Source of the DNA: Hoeflea sp. IMCC20628
Lineage (GTDB): Bacteria; Pseudomonadota; Alphaproteobacteria; Rhizobiales; Rhizobiaceae
Assembly: GCF_001011155.1 (NCBI RefSeq)
Contig: NZ_CP011479.1
Location: 3,614,501 to 3,678,500, forward strand
Length of the DNA: 64,000 nucleotides
Direction of reading: 5' to 3'
Both the position numbers and the translations under genes were made by a program. Positions 55,319 through 64,000 of this stretch are shown here, one piece after another (the stretch's first letter is position 1; every line of letters starts with the position of its first letter). Below the pieces are notes generated by a model. The model did no database searches. It saw nothing but the letters and a program-made list of their open reading frames with translations, and was not told the DNA's origin.

Positions 55319-56988
55319 AGGCGTTGTGGGGCATTTTCCGCATCATCCTGCGAGACCAGAAAACCGCACTGATACGCGGCGCAGCACTCAGCCTTGTTGT
55401 TCTCGTCGCCGGCATTGCGCTTCTGGGCCTGTCGGGATGGTTCATCACCGCCGCGGCGGCCGCAGGGCTCGCCGGCATGGGGGCAACCTTCGATGTCTTC
55501 CGCCCCTCCGCCATGGTGCGCTTTCTGGCGCTCGGGCGGACTGTTGCACGCTACGGCGAAAGATTGCTGACCCATGACGCCACATTGAGGGCGCTGACTT
55601 CCATCCGGGTCCGCTTGCTGGCCGCCACCTCGTCGGCTCCGCATGACACATTGACGCGGCTGCGCGGCCCGCAGGCGCTGAACCGGCTGATGGCAGATGT
55701 CGATGCGCTGGATGGCATTTCCTTGCGACTGGTCCTGCCGATTGCTGCCGGAATTCTGGCGCAATTGCTGACATTCGCAATGCTCTGGTGGCTGGTGGAT
55801 CTCAACGTCGCCCTCTGGATCGTCATCGGCTTTCTGGCCGCCTCCGGCGTGACACTTTATCGGACGTCTCGGTCCGCAGCTAGCGCATCCCGCAGGGAAG
55901 AAGCTGCGGCGCAGACCTTTCGTTCCAAGTTCATTGACCTGATCCGCGCCCGCGAAGACCTTGCGGTCTATGGGCAATTGTCGCAGCAGGGGGACACTGT
56001 GCTGGCAACGGACGCCGCGCGGCAAATTGATCGTTCCACCGTGGACCGAATTGAACGGCGTGCAGGGTTTGCGCTCTCGCTCACCGGAACCGGGGTCGCT
56101 GCCGGGGCGCTGGTGCTGGGCATGGCATTGGCCGAAACCGGATCCATCACACCGGCGCTCGCGGCGATCGGTTTTTTCGTTTCGCTGGCGCTGATGGAAA
56201 CCGTCATCCCATTGCGCCGCGCGATTGCGGATCTGGGCCGCATGACGGTTGCCGCCCGGCGGGTTGGCGATAGCCTGTCGTGCACACCCGCACAAAATGT
56301 CGGTACAGCATACAGCGAGACTGCGGAATTGCGGATCAAAGCATTGACGTTTCGCCGGCCTCAAGCCGCGCATCCGGTTCTCAGCGGAGTCGGGCTGACG
56401 GTCGCCGCCGGGGAAAGCGTGGCACTGACTGGTCCGAGCGGCTCAGGAAAGAGCACGCTGCTGCTGCTGGCTGCCCGGTTGCTGCAACCGGACGGTGGGC
56501 AGATCTCTGTGGGCTCGCTGCCACTAAAAAGCTGGGATGAAAGTTGCTTGCGCGCCAAGGTGACGCTGGTTCCGCAACGCAGCACCCTGATGGCCGGCAG
56601 CATCGCCGACGCCTTGCGGCTTGGAGCACCCGAGGCCTCCGATCAAGAACTGTGGGAGGTGCTGGAAGCGATGAGACTGGCTTCGGTCATCCGCGCCAAG
56701 GGCGGACTGGATTTCTGTCTTGGGCCGATGGGGTCGGGGCTGTCAGGCGGGGAAGCGCGGCGGCTGGTGTTGGCACGCGGAGTGCTGCGGCAGCCGCGTT
56801 TGCTGCTGCTGGACGAACCCACCGAAGGGCTGGATGATGCAACCGCATTGGCGGTCCTCACGGGTATTCGCGCATATCTGCCGGAGGCCGCGATCCTCAC
56901 CGCTTCCCACCGCGAGGTGGAAACATCCTGGGCGGACTGGGTGGTGGCGCTGGACCTGTCTCATTCTGCAGTGATAGGTTGCCGGTGA
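55315..56988 (+). CDS. cydC: Cysteine/glutathione exporter subunit CydC
   Basis: 557 residues. Six membrane helices (ALSLVVLVAGIALLGLSGWF first) and an ABC domain with Walker A GPSGSGKSTLLLLAAR, signature GSGLSGGEARRLVLARGVLR, Walker B RLLLLDEPTEGLD. ATGA overlap with cydD supports a heterodimer. Followed after 149 nt by cydA. Confidence 0.92.
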   Translation: MKALWGIFRIILRDQKTALIRGAALSLVVLVAGIALLGLSGWFITAAAAAGLAGMGATFDVFRPSAMVRFLALGRTVARYGERLLTHDATLRALTSIRVRLLAATSSAPHDTLTRLRGPQALNRLMADVDALDGISLRLVLPIAAGILAQLLTFAMLWWLVDLNVALWIVIGFLAASGVTLYRTSRSAASASRREEAAAQTFRSKFIDLIRAREDLAVYGQLSQQGDTVLATDAARQIDRSTVDRIERRAGFALSLTGTGVAAGALVLGMALAETGSITPALAAIGFFVSLALMETVIPLRRAIADLGRMTVAARRVGDSLSCTPAQNVGTAYSETAELRIKALTFRRPQAAHPVLSGVGLTVAAGESVALTGPSGSGKSTLLLLAARLLQPDGGQISVGSLPLKSWDESCLRAKVTLVPQRSTLMAGSIADALRLGAPEASDQELWEVLEAMRLASVIRAKGGLDFCLGPMGSGLSGGEARRLVLARGVLRQPRLLLLDEPTEGLDDATALAVLTGIRAYLPEAAILTASHREVETSWADWVVALDLSHSAVIGCR

Positions 56989-57137
56989 GCTTATCTGCCG
57001 CAGTGCAACAAAGCCGCATTCGGGATACTGACATTATGATGCAGGTCAAGGATGTCGGCTTAGCAATATCCTAGACAAGCAACCACAGGCGTATTTTCGG
57101 GGCGGCCTATGTGCCCCTGTTCCAAGGAGCACACCAC

Positions 57138-58748
57138 ATGGAATTCGGGATCGTCGAGTTGTCACGGCTGCAGTTTGCCGTGACAGTGATGTATCACTTC
57201 CTCTTCGTGCCGTTGACGTTGGGTCTTTCCGTCCTCGTTGCGATCATGGAGACCGTCTATGTCATGACCAACCGCCCGATCTGGCGGCAGATGACAAAGT
57301 TCTGGGGCCTGTTGTTCGGTATCAATTTCGCCCTCGGGGTTGCTACCGGCATCACCATGGAATTTCAGTTCGGCATGAACTGGAGCTATTTCAGCCACTA
57401 TGTCGGAGACATTTTCGGTGCGCCACTGGCGCTTGAAGGCTTGATGGCGTTCTTTCTCGAGGCAACCTTTGTCGGGTTGTTCTTTTTCGGCTGGGACAAG
57501 CTGAGCAAGGTCGCGCATCTGACCGTCGCATGGCTGGTGGCGATCGGATCAAATTTCTCGGCTTTGTGGATCCTGATCGCCAATGGCTGGATGCAGAACC
57601 CTGTTGGTGCCGAGTTCAACCCGATGACCATGCGCATGGAAATGACCGATTTCTTCGCGGTGCTGTTTAATGATGTGGCGCAGGCGAAATTCGTGCACAC
57701 GGTATCGGCGGGTTATGTCACGGCTGCGGTCTTCGTGCTCGGCGTTTCGGCCTGGTATCTGCTGCGCGGGCGCCATATCGAGCTGGCCCGGCGGTCAATC
57801 ACTGTGGCGGCAGCGTTCGGCCTTGCATCGGCGTTTTCGGTGGTACTGCTTGGCGACGAATCCGGCTACAGCGCCACGCACAGCCAGAAAATGAAGCTGG
57901 CGGCCATCGAAGGCATGTGGGAAACCGAGCCGGCCCCGGCAGCCTTCACCGCCTTCGGATTTCCCGATCAGGAAGCCCGCGAAACCCACTATGCCATCCA
58001 TATTCCCTACGTGATGGGGCTGATCGGCACGCGCTCGCTGACCACATCAATTCCGGGCATCGAAGAGCTCGAAAATCAGGCGGAAACCCGCATCCGCTCA
58101 GGCATCATCGCCTATGACGCGCTGATGCATATCCGCGAAATGCGCGACAACGCCGACCCCGCTGAACTGGCGAGGTTCGAGGCGCATTCGGCGGATCTTG
58201 GTTTCGCATTCTTGTTGCGCAAATATATCGATGATCCGCGGGAAGCCACGCCCGAGCAGATCGTGCAGGCCGCCTATGACACCATCCCGACCGTCTGGCC
58301 GTTGTTCTGGGCCTTCCGGATCATGGTAGCGTTGGGCTTCGGCTTCATCGCAACGATGGCCTATTTCTTCTGGCGCGCCTCGTTCAAGGGCATGAACTTT
58401 CCACGCCCCGCGCTGCATCTGGCCGTCTGGATGATCCCGGCGCCCTGGATCGCCGCCGAACTGGGCTGGTTTGTCGCCGAATATGGCAGGCAGCCCTGGA
58501 CTGTGGACGGTGTCTTGCCGACAGCCATGTCGGTCTCGGCGCTGTCAATGACCGAGGTGGCGATGACACTTGCCGGGTTTGTCATTTTCTACACTGTTCT
58601 TTTCGTGATCGAGATGGGTCTGATGCTGAAATACATCCGCAAGGGCCCCCACCAGGATGTCGAGGAAACCGACGCCTGGGTGATCAGGCACAATGAACGG
58701 CTGACCGGACGGCGTAATGCCGACGCCATCGCCATGCCAGCGGAGTAA
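57138..58748 (+). CDS. cydA: Cytochrome bd ubiquinol oxidase subunit I
   Basis: 536 residues from the ATG at 57138 with AAGGAG upstream. Canonical start MEFGIVELSRLQFAVTVMYH containing the heme b595 His; VGDIFGAPLALEGLMAFFLE; ESGYSATHSQKMKLAAIEGM with the quinol-binding Q-loop; LLRKYIDDPREA region shows a long Q-loop; EYGRQPWTVDGVLPTAMSVS. The long Q-loop groups it with E. coli bd-I rather than the short-loop cyanide-insensitive type. It reduces oxygen at high affinity. Confidence 0.96.
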   Translation: MEFGIVELSRLQFAVTVMYHFLFVPLTLGLSVLVAIMETVYVMTNRPIWRQMTKFWGLLFGINFALGVATGITMEFQFGMNWSYFSHYVGDIFGAPLALEGLMAFFLEATFVGLFFFGWDKLSKVAHLTVAWLVAIGSNFSALWILIANGWMQNPVGAEFNPMTMRMEMTDFFAVLFNDVAQAKFVHTVSAGYVTAAVFVLGVSAWYLLRGRHIELARRSITVAAAFGLASAFSVVLLGDESGYSATHSQKMKLAAIEGMWETEPAPAAFTAFGFPDQEARETHYAIHIPYVMGLIGTRSLTTSIPGIEELENQAETRIRSGIIAYDALMHIREMRDNADPAELARFEAHSADLGFAFLLRKYIDDPREATPEQIVQAAYDTIPTVWPLFWAFRIMVALGFGFIATMAYFFWRASFKGMNFPRPALHLAVWMIPAPWIAAELGWFVAEYGRQPWTVDGVLPTAMSVSALSMTEVAMTLAGFVIFYTVLFVIEMGLMLKYIRKGPHQDVEETDAWVIRHNERLTGRRNADAIAMPAE

Positions 58749-58753
58749 GAGCC

Positions 58754-59917
58754 ATGATCCTGCACACGCTTATCGACTACGACATCCTGCGCTTGATCTG
58801 GTGGGGGCTGCTCGGCATCCTGCTGATCGGCTTCGCCCTGACTGACGGCTTTGACATGGGCGTCGGCGCGTTGCTGCCCTTCGTAGCCAAAACCGATGTC
58901 GAGCGCCGCGTGGCGATCAACACCGTGGGCCCGGTCTGGGAAGGCAACCAGGTCTGGTTCATTCTCGGCGGCGGCGCGATTTTCGCAGCCTGGCCACCAC
59001 TCTACGCGGTCTCGTTTTCCGGCTTCTATCTGGCGATGTTCGTGATCCTTGCTGCGTTTATCGTACGCCCCGTGGCCTTTAAATACCGCTCCAAGCGTGA
59101 TGACGTGCGCTGGCGGGCATCATGGGACTGGGCATTGTTTGCCAGTGGCGCAATCCCGGCCCTGCTGTTCGGCGTTGCTGTCGGCAATGTGATCCAGGGC
59201 GTGCCGTTCCATTTCACCGATGACCTGCACACCATCTACGAAGGTGCCTGGTACACGAAGTTTTTCGGCCTGCTGGATCCGTTCTCGCTGCTGGCCGGCG
59301 TGGTGTCGCTTTCCATGCTGGTGATGCATGGCGGCGCCTGGTTGACGTTGAAGGCCGAAGGCAAGGTTCGTGACCGGGCCCGCCGTTTTGGCTCCATCGC
59401 AGCTTTGGTCGCCGTTGCTGTTTACGCACTGGCTGGCGTCTGGATGGCTGTCGGGATCGAAGGCTATCGAATCGTTGGCGAGCATCTGACCGGCGGCCCG
59501 TCCAATCCGCTGCATTTTGAGGTTGAGAAAACCGCGAGCTGGCTGACTGCCTATTCGCTGCGTCCGTGGATCGCCATTGCTCCGGTGATGGGCATTGTTG
59601 GCGGTCTTCTGACCTTCCTGGGTCTGCGGGCCGGACGTGAAGTCTCGACGCTGCTGTTTTCCAAGATGGCAATCCTCGGGGTGATTTCATCTGTCGGGCT
59701 GACGATGTTTCCTTTCATCATGCCATCGTCCTCCGATCCGCGATCATCGCTCACCGTATGGAACAGTTCCTCGTCACACATGACCCTGTTCATCATGCTG
59801 GTGTCGACCGCGATCTTCATGCCGCTGATCCTGCTCTACACGGCATGGGTCTACAAGGTGCTGTGGGGCAAGGTCACCGAGGCCGATGTCACCGACAATT
59901 CTCACTCCGTCTACTGA
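58754..59917 (+). CDS. cydB: Cytochrome bd ubiquinol oxidase subunit II
   Basis: 387 residues, 5 nt after cydA. FALTDGFDMGVGALLPFVAK and GPVWEGNQVWFILGGGAIFA, then FPFIMPSSSDPRSSLTVWNS, are CydB signatures. Several membrane helices. Partner of CydA. Confidence 0.96.
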   Translation: MILHTLIDYDILRLIWWGLLGILLIGFALTDGFDMGVGALLPFVAKTDVERRVAINTVGPVWEGNQVWFILGGGAIFAAWPPLYAVSFSGFYLAMFVILAAFIVRPVAFKYRSKRDDVRWRASWDWALFASGAIPALLFGVAVGNVIQGVPFHFTDDLHTIYEGAWYTKFFGLLDPFSLLAGVVSLSMLVMHGGAWLTLKAEGKVRDRARRFGSIAALVAVAVYALAGVWMAVGIEGYRIVGEHLTGGPSNPLHFEVEKTASWLTAYSLRPWIAIAPVMGIVGGLLTFLGLRAGREVSTLLFSKMAILGVISSVGLTMFPFIMPSSSDPRSSLTVWNSSSSHMTLFIMLVSTAIFMPLILLYTAWVYKVLWGKVTEADVTDNSHSVY

Positions 59918-59933
59918 TCAGGAGGATCAAGAT

Positions 59934-60077
59934 ATGTGGTATTTCGCCTGGTTACTTGGCCTTCCTCTCGCTGCAATGTTCGCTGTCGTCAACGCAATGT
60001 GGCTCGAGTTGCAGGAAGATCGCCGCACGATAAATGATCGAGGCGAAAACAATCGGGACGCCGCTGCGCGCCACTGA
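59934..60077 (+). CDS. cydX: Cytochrome bd accessory subunit CydX
   Basis: 47 residues with AGGAGGATC just upstream. MWYFAWLLGLPLAAMFAVVN followed by AMWLELQEDR matches the CydX pattern (MWYFAWxLG ... Glu). One membrane helix; stabilises the oxidase. 16 nt after cydB. Confidence 0.9.
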   Translation: MWYFAWLLGLPLAAMFAVVNAMWLELQEDRRTINDRGENNRDAAARH

Positions 60078-60146
60078 CCAGGTGGGTTTGCAGTGACACG
60101 AAGCTCGTCCGCCCCCTGCCGACAGTCTTGACAGCATCAACGCTGT

Positions 60147-60178
60147 CGACCGGAGTGAAGGTTTCTTCACTCCGGTCG
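60147..60178 (+). terminator. Hairpin after cydX
   Basis: Perfect 14-bp inverted repeat, arms CGACCGGAGTGAAG and CTTCACTCCGGTCG, loop GTTT, about 70 nt after the cydX stop. No U run follows, so termination is probable but not certain. Confidence 0.65.
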
Positions 60179-60346
60179 CACCCGTTTGGCAGATGTGCCA
60201 TCAGATTCAACGCCGAATAATGACCTGAATATACAATAGTCGAATGGTAACCAGAGGACGGCCATGTTTGTCTTAAGGCTGCTACTTGCGTAGCTATGAG
60301 GGAAGAGGCTGGGAGGCTTCGCCCGTTCCACTTCAGGGAGGACTTT

Positions 60347-61735
60347 ATGTCAAAGTTTCAAATCAATCGTCGTGGGTTGATCAAATCAGGCGCCGCCATC
60401 GGCGCTGGCTTGGCCATGCCCACGATCTTTACCAGTTCGGCTCATGCCTATCTCAATGAACCCAAGGGCGGCACCGTCACCCTCGGCTTCAACGTACCGC
60501 AGACCGGTCCGTATGCTGACGAAGGCGCCGACGAACTTCGCGCCTACCAGCTTGCTGTCGAGCACCTCAACGGTGAAGGCGACGGCGGTATGCTCGGCTC
60601 CTTCACGTCGAAGGCGCTTAAGGGCAACGGCATCCTCGGCAAAAAGGTCGCCTATGTCACTGGCGACACGCAGACCAAGTCTGACGCCGCGCGCGCATCC
60701 GCCAAATCGATGATCGAAAAAGACGGCGCCATCATGATCACAGGCGGATCATCATCCGGTGTGGCCGTGGCCGTTCAGGGTCTTTGTCAGGAAGCCGGCA
60801 TCATCTTCATGGCTGGTCTGACCCACTCCAATGACACCACCGGCAAGGACAAGAAGGCCAATGGCTTCCGCCATTTCTTCAATGCCTACATGTCCGGCGC
60901 AGCGCTTGCGCCCGTGCTGTCAAAGGCCTACGGCCAAGATCGTCGCGCATACCACCTGACCGCCGACTACACCTGGGGCTGGACCCAGCAGGAGTCGATT
61001 CAGGCAGCAACCGAAGGCGTGGGCTGGGAAACGGTCAACAACGTGCTGACTCCGCTGGCGACCACCGACTTCTCGTCCTACATCGCACCCGTGCTCAATT
61101 CCGGCGCAGACGTGCTGATTTTGAACCATTACGGCGGCAACATGGTCAACTCGCTGACCAACGCGGTGCAGTTCGGCCTGCGCGACAAGATGGTCAACGG
61201 CAAGCAGTTCGAAATCGTCGTTCCGCTCTACTCCGAGCTGATGGCAAAGGGTGCAGGCGAGAACATCAAGGGCGTGTTCGGCTCGACCAACTGGTCCTGG
61301 ACGCTGGAAGATGCAGGCACCAAGGCCTTCGTCAAATCCTTCGGTGAAAAATACGGCTTCCCGCCATCCAACGCAGCGCAGACCTGCTACGCGCAGACCC
61401 TGCTTTATGCGGATGCGTGCGAGCGTGCCGGAACGTTTGATCCCTGCGGTATCGCTGCGGCGCTTGAGGGCGACGGCGGCGCGCTGGACGGCATCGATTC
61501 AGCTGCCAACAGCGGCTTCGTGTTCGACGGCCTTGGCAATGGCAAGACCTTGTATCGCAAGGCTGACCACCAGTGCTTCAAGGACGTGCTGGTCATGAAG
61601 GGCAAGGAAAACCCGGCCAACGAATACGACGCCCTCGAAGTCGTCGAGGTGACCCCGGTCGAGCAGGTCTGGTACGAGCCGGATCATCCGATGTTTGCCG
61701 GTGGCGATCTTGGAAAGTGCAATTCGGGTGCCTAA
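60347..61735 (+). CDS. Substrate-binding protein of a branched-chain amino acid/amide-type ABC transporter
   Basis: 462 residues from the ATG at 60347 with GGGAGGA upstream. Signal peptide with a twin-arginine-like motif (INRRGLIKSGAAIGAGLAMP, cleavage near AHA). Periplasmic-binding fold: LGFNVPQTGPYADEGADELR, TGGSSSGVAVAVQGLCQEAG, TADYTWGWTQQESIQAATEG and LNHYGGNMVNSLTNAVQFGL. First gene of an importer; substrate not predictable. Confidence 0.85.
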   Translation: MSKFQINRRGLIKSGAAIGAGLAMPTIFTSSAHAYLNEPKGGTVTLGFNVPQTGPYADEGADELRAYQLAVEHLNGEGDGGMLGSFTSKALKGNGILGKKVAYVTGDTQTKSDAARASAKSMIEKDGAIMITGGSSSGVAVAVQGLCQEAGIIFMAGLTHSNDTTGKDKKANGFRHFFNAYMSGAALAPVLSKAYGQDRRAYHLTADYTWGWTQQESIQAATEGVGWETVNNVLTPLATTDFSSYIAPVLNSGADVLILNHYGGNMVNSLTNAVQFGLRDKMVNGKQFEIVVPLYSELMAKGAGENIKGVFGSTNWSWTLEDAGTKAFVKSFGEKYGFPPSNAAQTCYAQTLLYADACERAGTFDPCGIAAALEGDGGALDGIDSAANSGFVFDGLGNGKTLYRKADHQCFKDVLVMKGKENPANEYDALEVVEVTPVEQVWYEPDHPMFAGGDLGKCNSGA

Positions 61736-61758
61736 CACCTGACGTTGCCTATGAGCTT

Positions 61759-61788
61759 TGTCGCGCTGGCTATCGTGCCGGCGCGACA
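61759..61788 (+). terminator. Hairpin between the binding-protein and permease genes
   Basis: Arms TGTCGCGCTGGC and GCCGGCGCGACA (one U.G pair) with loop TATCGT, 24 nt after the binding-protein stop and 57 nt before the permease start. Such intergenic hairpins are typical of transporters with an abundant binding protein: it may act as partial terminator and 3' stabiliser. Confidence 0.7.
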
Positions 61789-61844
61789 ATCATCTCTGCA
61801 GGTACAGATTTTCGCATCTGAAGCCTGAACGATTGGCTGGGACC

Positions 61845-62876
61845 ATGGACGCAATTATCCTTCAATTTCTCAACGGGCTCGACAAGGGCAGCGCCTATGC
61901 GCTGATCGCGCTCGGGTTGACGCTTATTTTCGGCACGCTCGGCGTGGTCAACTTCGCGCATGGCGCGATGTTCATGGTCGGTGCCTTTTGCGCGGTGACG
62001 ATGCAAAAGATACTGAACATCTCCACCATTACACTGGACCCGGAGAAGCTGGATTTTCTCGGCAATCCGGCGAAGATCAAGACACCACTGGTTGAATCGG
62101 TGTTTGGTCCGGGTATCGGCGAATCGATCATCAACTGGTCGGTGCCGTTGTCGATCCTGCTTGCCATCCCGGTGATGCTCGCGCTGGGCTTCATCATGGA
62201 ACGCGGCCTGATCAAGCATTTCTACAAGCGTCCGCATGCCGACCAGATTCTCGTTACCTTCGGCCTGGCGATCGTGCTTCAGGAAATCATCAAATATTTC
62301 TACGGCGCCAATCCGATCCCGACCCCTGCACCGGACATGTTCAGGGGATCGATCGATTTCGGCGTGCTGATCGGATATGCCGAGAACGCCATCATCTACC
62401 CCGCCTGGCGGCTGGTGTATTTCATGTTCTCCGCGTTGATCATCGGCGCTGTCTTTGCCTTCCTGCAATTCACCACATTCGGACTGGTTGTCCGCGCAGG
62501 CATGGCCGATCGCGAGACTGTCGGCCTGCTCGGCATCAACATCGACAAGCGCTTTACCATCATGTTCGGCATTGCTGCGGCCGTCGCCGGTCTTGCGGGC
62601 GCCATGTATGCGCCGATCAACTCGCCCAATTATCACATGGGCATGGACTTCTTGGTGTTGTCCTTCGTGGTGGTTGTCGTCGGCGGCATGGGCTCTCTAC
62701 CGGGCGCGGTGCTGGCCGGCTTCCTGCTTGGCGTTCTCGAGAGCTTTGCCTCGATGAACGAGGTCAAGTCAGTGATCCCCGGCATCGACCAAATCATCAT
62801 TTATCTTGTTGCAATCATCATCCTTTTGACCCGCCCACGCGGTCTTATGGGTCGTAGAGGCGTGATGGAGGAATAA
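61845..62876 (+). CDS. ABC transporter permease, LivH type
   Basis: 343 residues from the ATG at 61845. LNGLDKGSAYALIALGLTLI and FGTLGVVNFAHGAMFMVGAF are the LivH-type N-terminus; AGMADRETVGLLGINIDKRF and GGMGSLPGAVLAGFLLGVLE are the conserved inner loop. About eight membrane helices. Partner of the LivM-type gene 3 nt downstream. Confidence 0.9.
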   Translation: MDAIILQFLNGLDKGSAYALIALGLTLIFGTLGVVNFAHGAMFMVGAFCAVTMQKILNISTITLDPEKLDFLGNPAKIKTPLVESVFGPGIGESIINWSVPLSILLAIPVMLALGFIMERGLIKHFYKRPHADQILVTFGLAIVLQEIIKYFYGANPIPTPAPDMFRGSIDFGVLIGYAENAIIYPAWRLVYFMFSALIIGAVFAFLQFTTFGLVVRAGMADRETVGLLGINIDKRFTIMFGIAAAVAGLAGAMYAPINSPNYHMGMDFLVLSFVVVVVGGMGSLPGAVLAGFLLGVLESFASMNEVKSVIPGIDQIIIYLVAIIILLTRPRGLMGRRGVMEE

Positions 62877-62879
62877 TCC

Positions 62880-64000
62880 ATGCTGGGACTGAGTAAGAAA
62901 GATACAAGCTTTCTCGTCATCGTTATCTTCCTGACGCTGGCGACACCGATCCTGCTTCAACCGTTCCCCGAAGGATCGGCTCTGGCGCAGTTCAATGCCG
63001 GCTATCCGGACCTGATGCAGCGGTTTGCAATCTTTGGAATATTTGCGATCGGCTTCAACATCCTGTTCGGTCTGACCGGCTACCTCTCCTTCGGCCATGC
63101 GGCGTTTCTGGGTGTCGGGTCCTACTCGGTCGTCTGGATGTACAAGCTTCTGAGCTACAATGTGCTGCCGGGCCTGATCCTTGCGGTGATCACGTCGGCG
63201 TTGTTCGCGCTGTTGATCGGGTATGTTTCGCTGCGCCGGTCGGGCATCTATTTCTCGATCCTGACGCTGGCTTTCGCGCAAATGTCGTTCAACCTGGCCT
63301 ATTCGGTGCTGACGCCGCTGACCAATGGTGAAACCGGCCTGCAGGTCTACACCGATGATCCGCAGATCCTGATGGATGCAGCCAGCCCCAACAGCCCGCA
63401 CTTCTTCGGCATCCTGATGATAGAAAGCACAAAGCTCGAAATCGGCGGCTGGCAGTTCACCTTCAACAATGGCTACTATTTCTGCGCCATCATCGCGATC
63501 ATCGTGTTCTACCTGTCGATGCGGATCTTCCGGTCGCCCTTTGGCACCATGCTGCGGGCGATCAAGACCAACCAGACCCGGATGAACTACACCGGTCTCA
63601 ATCCACGGCCCTACACGCTGGCAGCATTCGTGATTTCCGGCATGTATGCCGGCCTGGCCGGCGGTCTGCTGGCCTCAATGGATCCGCTGGCGGGTGCCGA
63701 ACGCATGCAATGGACGGCATCGGGCGAAGTCGTGCTGATGACCATTCTCGGCGGCGCCGGTACGCTGATGGGGCCGGTTCTGGGCGCAGGCTTCATCAAG
63801 TATTTCGAGAACATCTTCTCGAAGATCAATGACAACATCCTGCACAGCTGGTTCTCGGCACTGCCCGACGGGCTCGAAGATTTTGTGGTTTTCGTTTTCC
63901 ATCCGTTTATCGGCAAGGGCTGGTCGCTGACACTGGGCCTGCTGTTCATGATGGTTGTCATCTTCCTGCCTGGCGGACTGATCGAGGGCGGAACCCGGAT
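62880..64000 (+). CDS. ABC transporter permease, LivM type (cut by window end)
   Basis: At least 373 residues, reading open to the right edge. Start [40 protein letters not shown] and [14 protein letters not shown] are the LivM pattern; [20 protein letters not shown] and [15 protein letters not shown] are the conserved loop. The stop and the ATPase genes livG/livF lie outside. Confidence 0.88.
   Translation, partial: MLGLSKKDTSFLVIVIFLTLATPILLQPFPEGSALAQFNAGYPDLMQRFAIFGIFAIGFNILFGLTGYLSFGHAAFLGVGSYSVVWMYKLLSYNVLPGLILAVITSALFALLIGYVSLRRSGIYFSILTLAFAQMSFNLAYSVLTPLTNGETGLQVYTDDPQILMDAASPNSPHFFGILMIESTKLEIGGWQFTFNNGYYFCAIIAIIVFYLSMRIFRSPFGTMLRAIKTNQTRMNYTGLNPRPYTLAAFVISGMYAGLAGGLLASMDPLAGAERMQWTASGEVVLMTILGGAGTLMGPVLGAGFIKYFENIFSKINDNILHSWFSALPDGLEDFVVFVFHPFIGKGWSLTLGLLFMMVVIFLPGGLIEGGTR

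Noticed and set aside
55195-56373. 392-codon open frame on the minus strand
   Set aside because: Antisense to cydC/cydD, whose ABC motifs are clear; composition is rich in Arg, Gln and Cys without pattern.
1-64000. CRISPR arrays, rRNA and tRNA genes
   Set aside because: No regular direct repeats with unique spacers and no cloverleaf or rRNA-like sequence were noticed on reading; a dedicated scan was not possible.

Overview
The window is a chromosomal segment of an alphaproteobacterium of the order Hyphomicrobiales, close to the Rhizobiaceae or a Hoeflea-like lineage. The evidence is the gene content and order: flbT, flaF, rem, motC, motE, visN/visR, icpA, cheS, cheD and cheT, four tandem short flagellins, and a layout that matches, as I remember it, the motility region of Sinorhizobium meliloti and Agrobacterium. 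Assignments rest on reading translated motifs and gene order; no search was run.

Layout. (1) 30-26318, almost all on the minus strand: flagellar genes flbT, flaF, flgL, flgK, flgE, the regulator rem, a small lytic transglycosylase, fliK, motC, motB, a FliH-like gene, four flagellins each with its own leader and terminator, then fliP, fliL, flgH, motE, flgI, flgA, flgG, fliE, flgC, flgB, an unnamed membrane protein, fliI, flgF and a DUF1217-type gene. (2) 26523-31642, plus strand: motA, fliM, fliN, fliG, flhB and an unnamed 150-residue protein. (3) 31855-33284, minus: visR and visN, the master regulators. (4) 33756-43696, minus: fliF and the chemotaxis operon icpA-cheS-cheY1-cheA-(75-aa ORF)-cheR-cheB-cheY2-cheD-cheT. 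VisNR is expected to switch on rem, and Rem the flagellar operons; FlbT and FlaF act after transcription on flagellin.

(5) 44102-46751 is an accessory insertion with an AT-rich core. It holds a class I methyltransferase and, divergently, a 59-residue peptide of DUF1843 type followed by a radical SAM/SPASM enzyme. This looks like a ribosomally made, post-translationally modified peptide (RiPP) locus and is the most interesting part of the window. (6) 46781-53350, minus: an iron operon with a Cys-rich protein, imelysin, bacterioferritin-associated ferredoxin, bacterioferritin, di-heme oxidoreductase, a second imelysin and a DUF1513 protein, with a near-consensus Irr-type iron control element upstream. 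(7) 53651-60077, plus: cydDCAB and cydX, a complete cytochrome bd oxidase and its assembly exporter. (8) 60347 to the right edge, plus: a substrate-binding protein and two permeases of a branched-chain amino acid/amide-type ABC importer, cut by the window end.

I saw no rRNA, tRNA, CRISPR array or insertion sequence.
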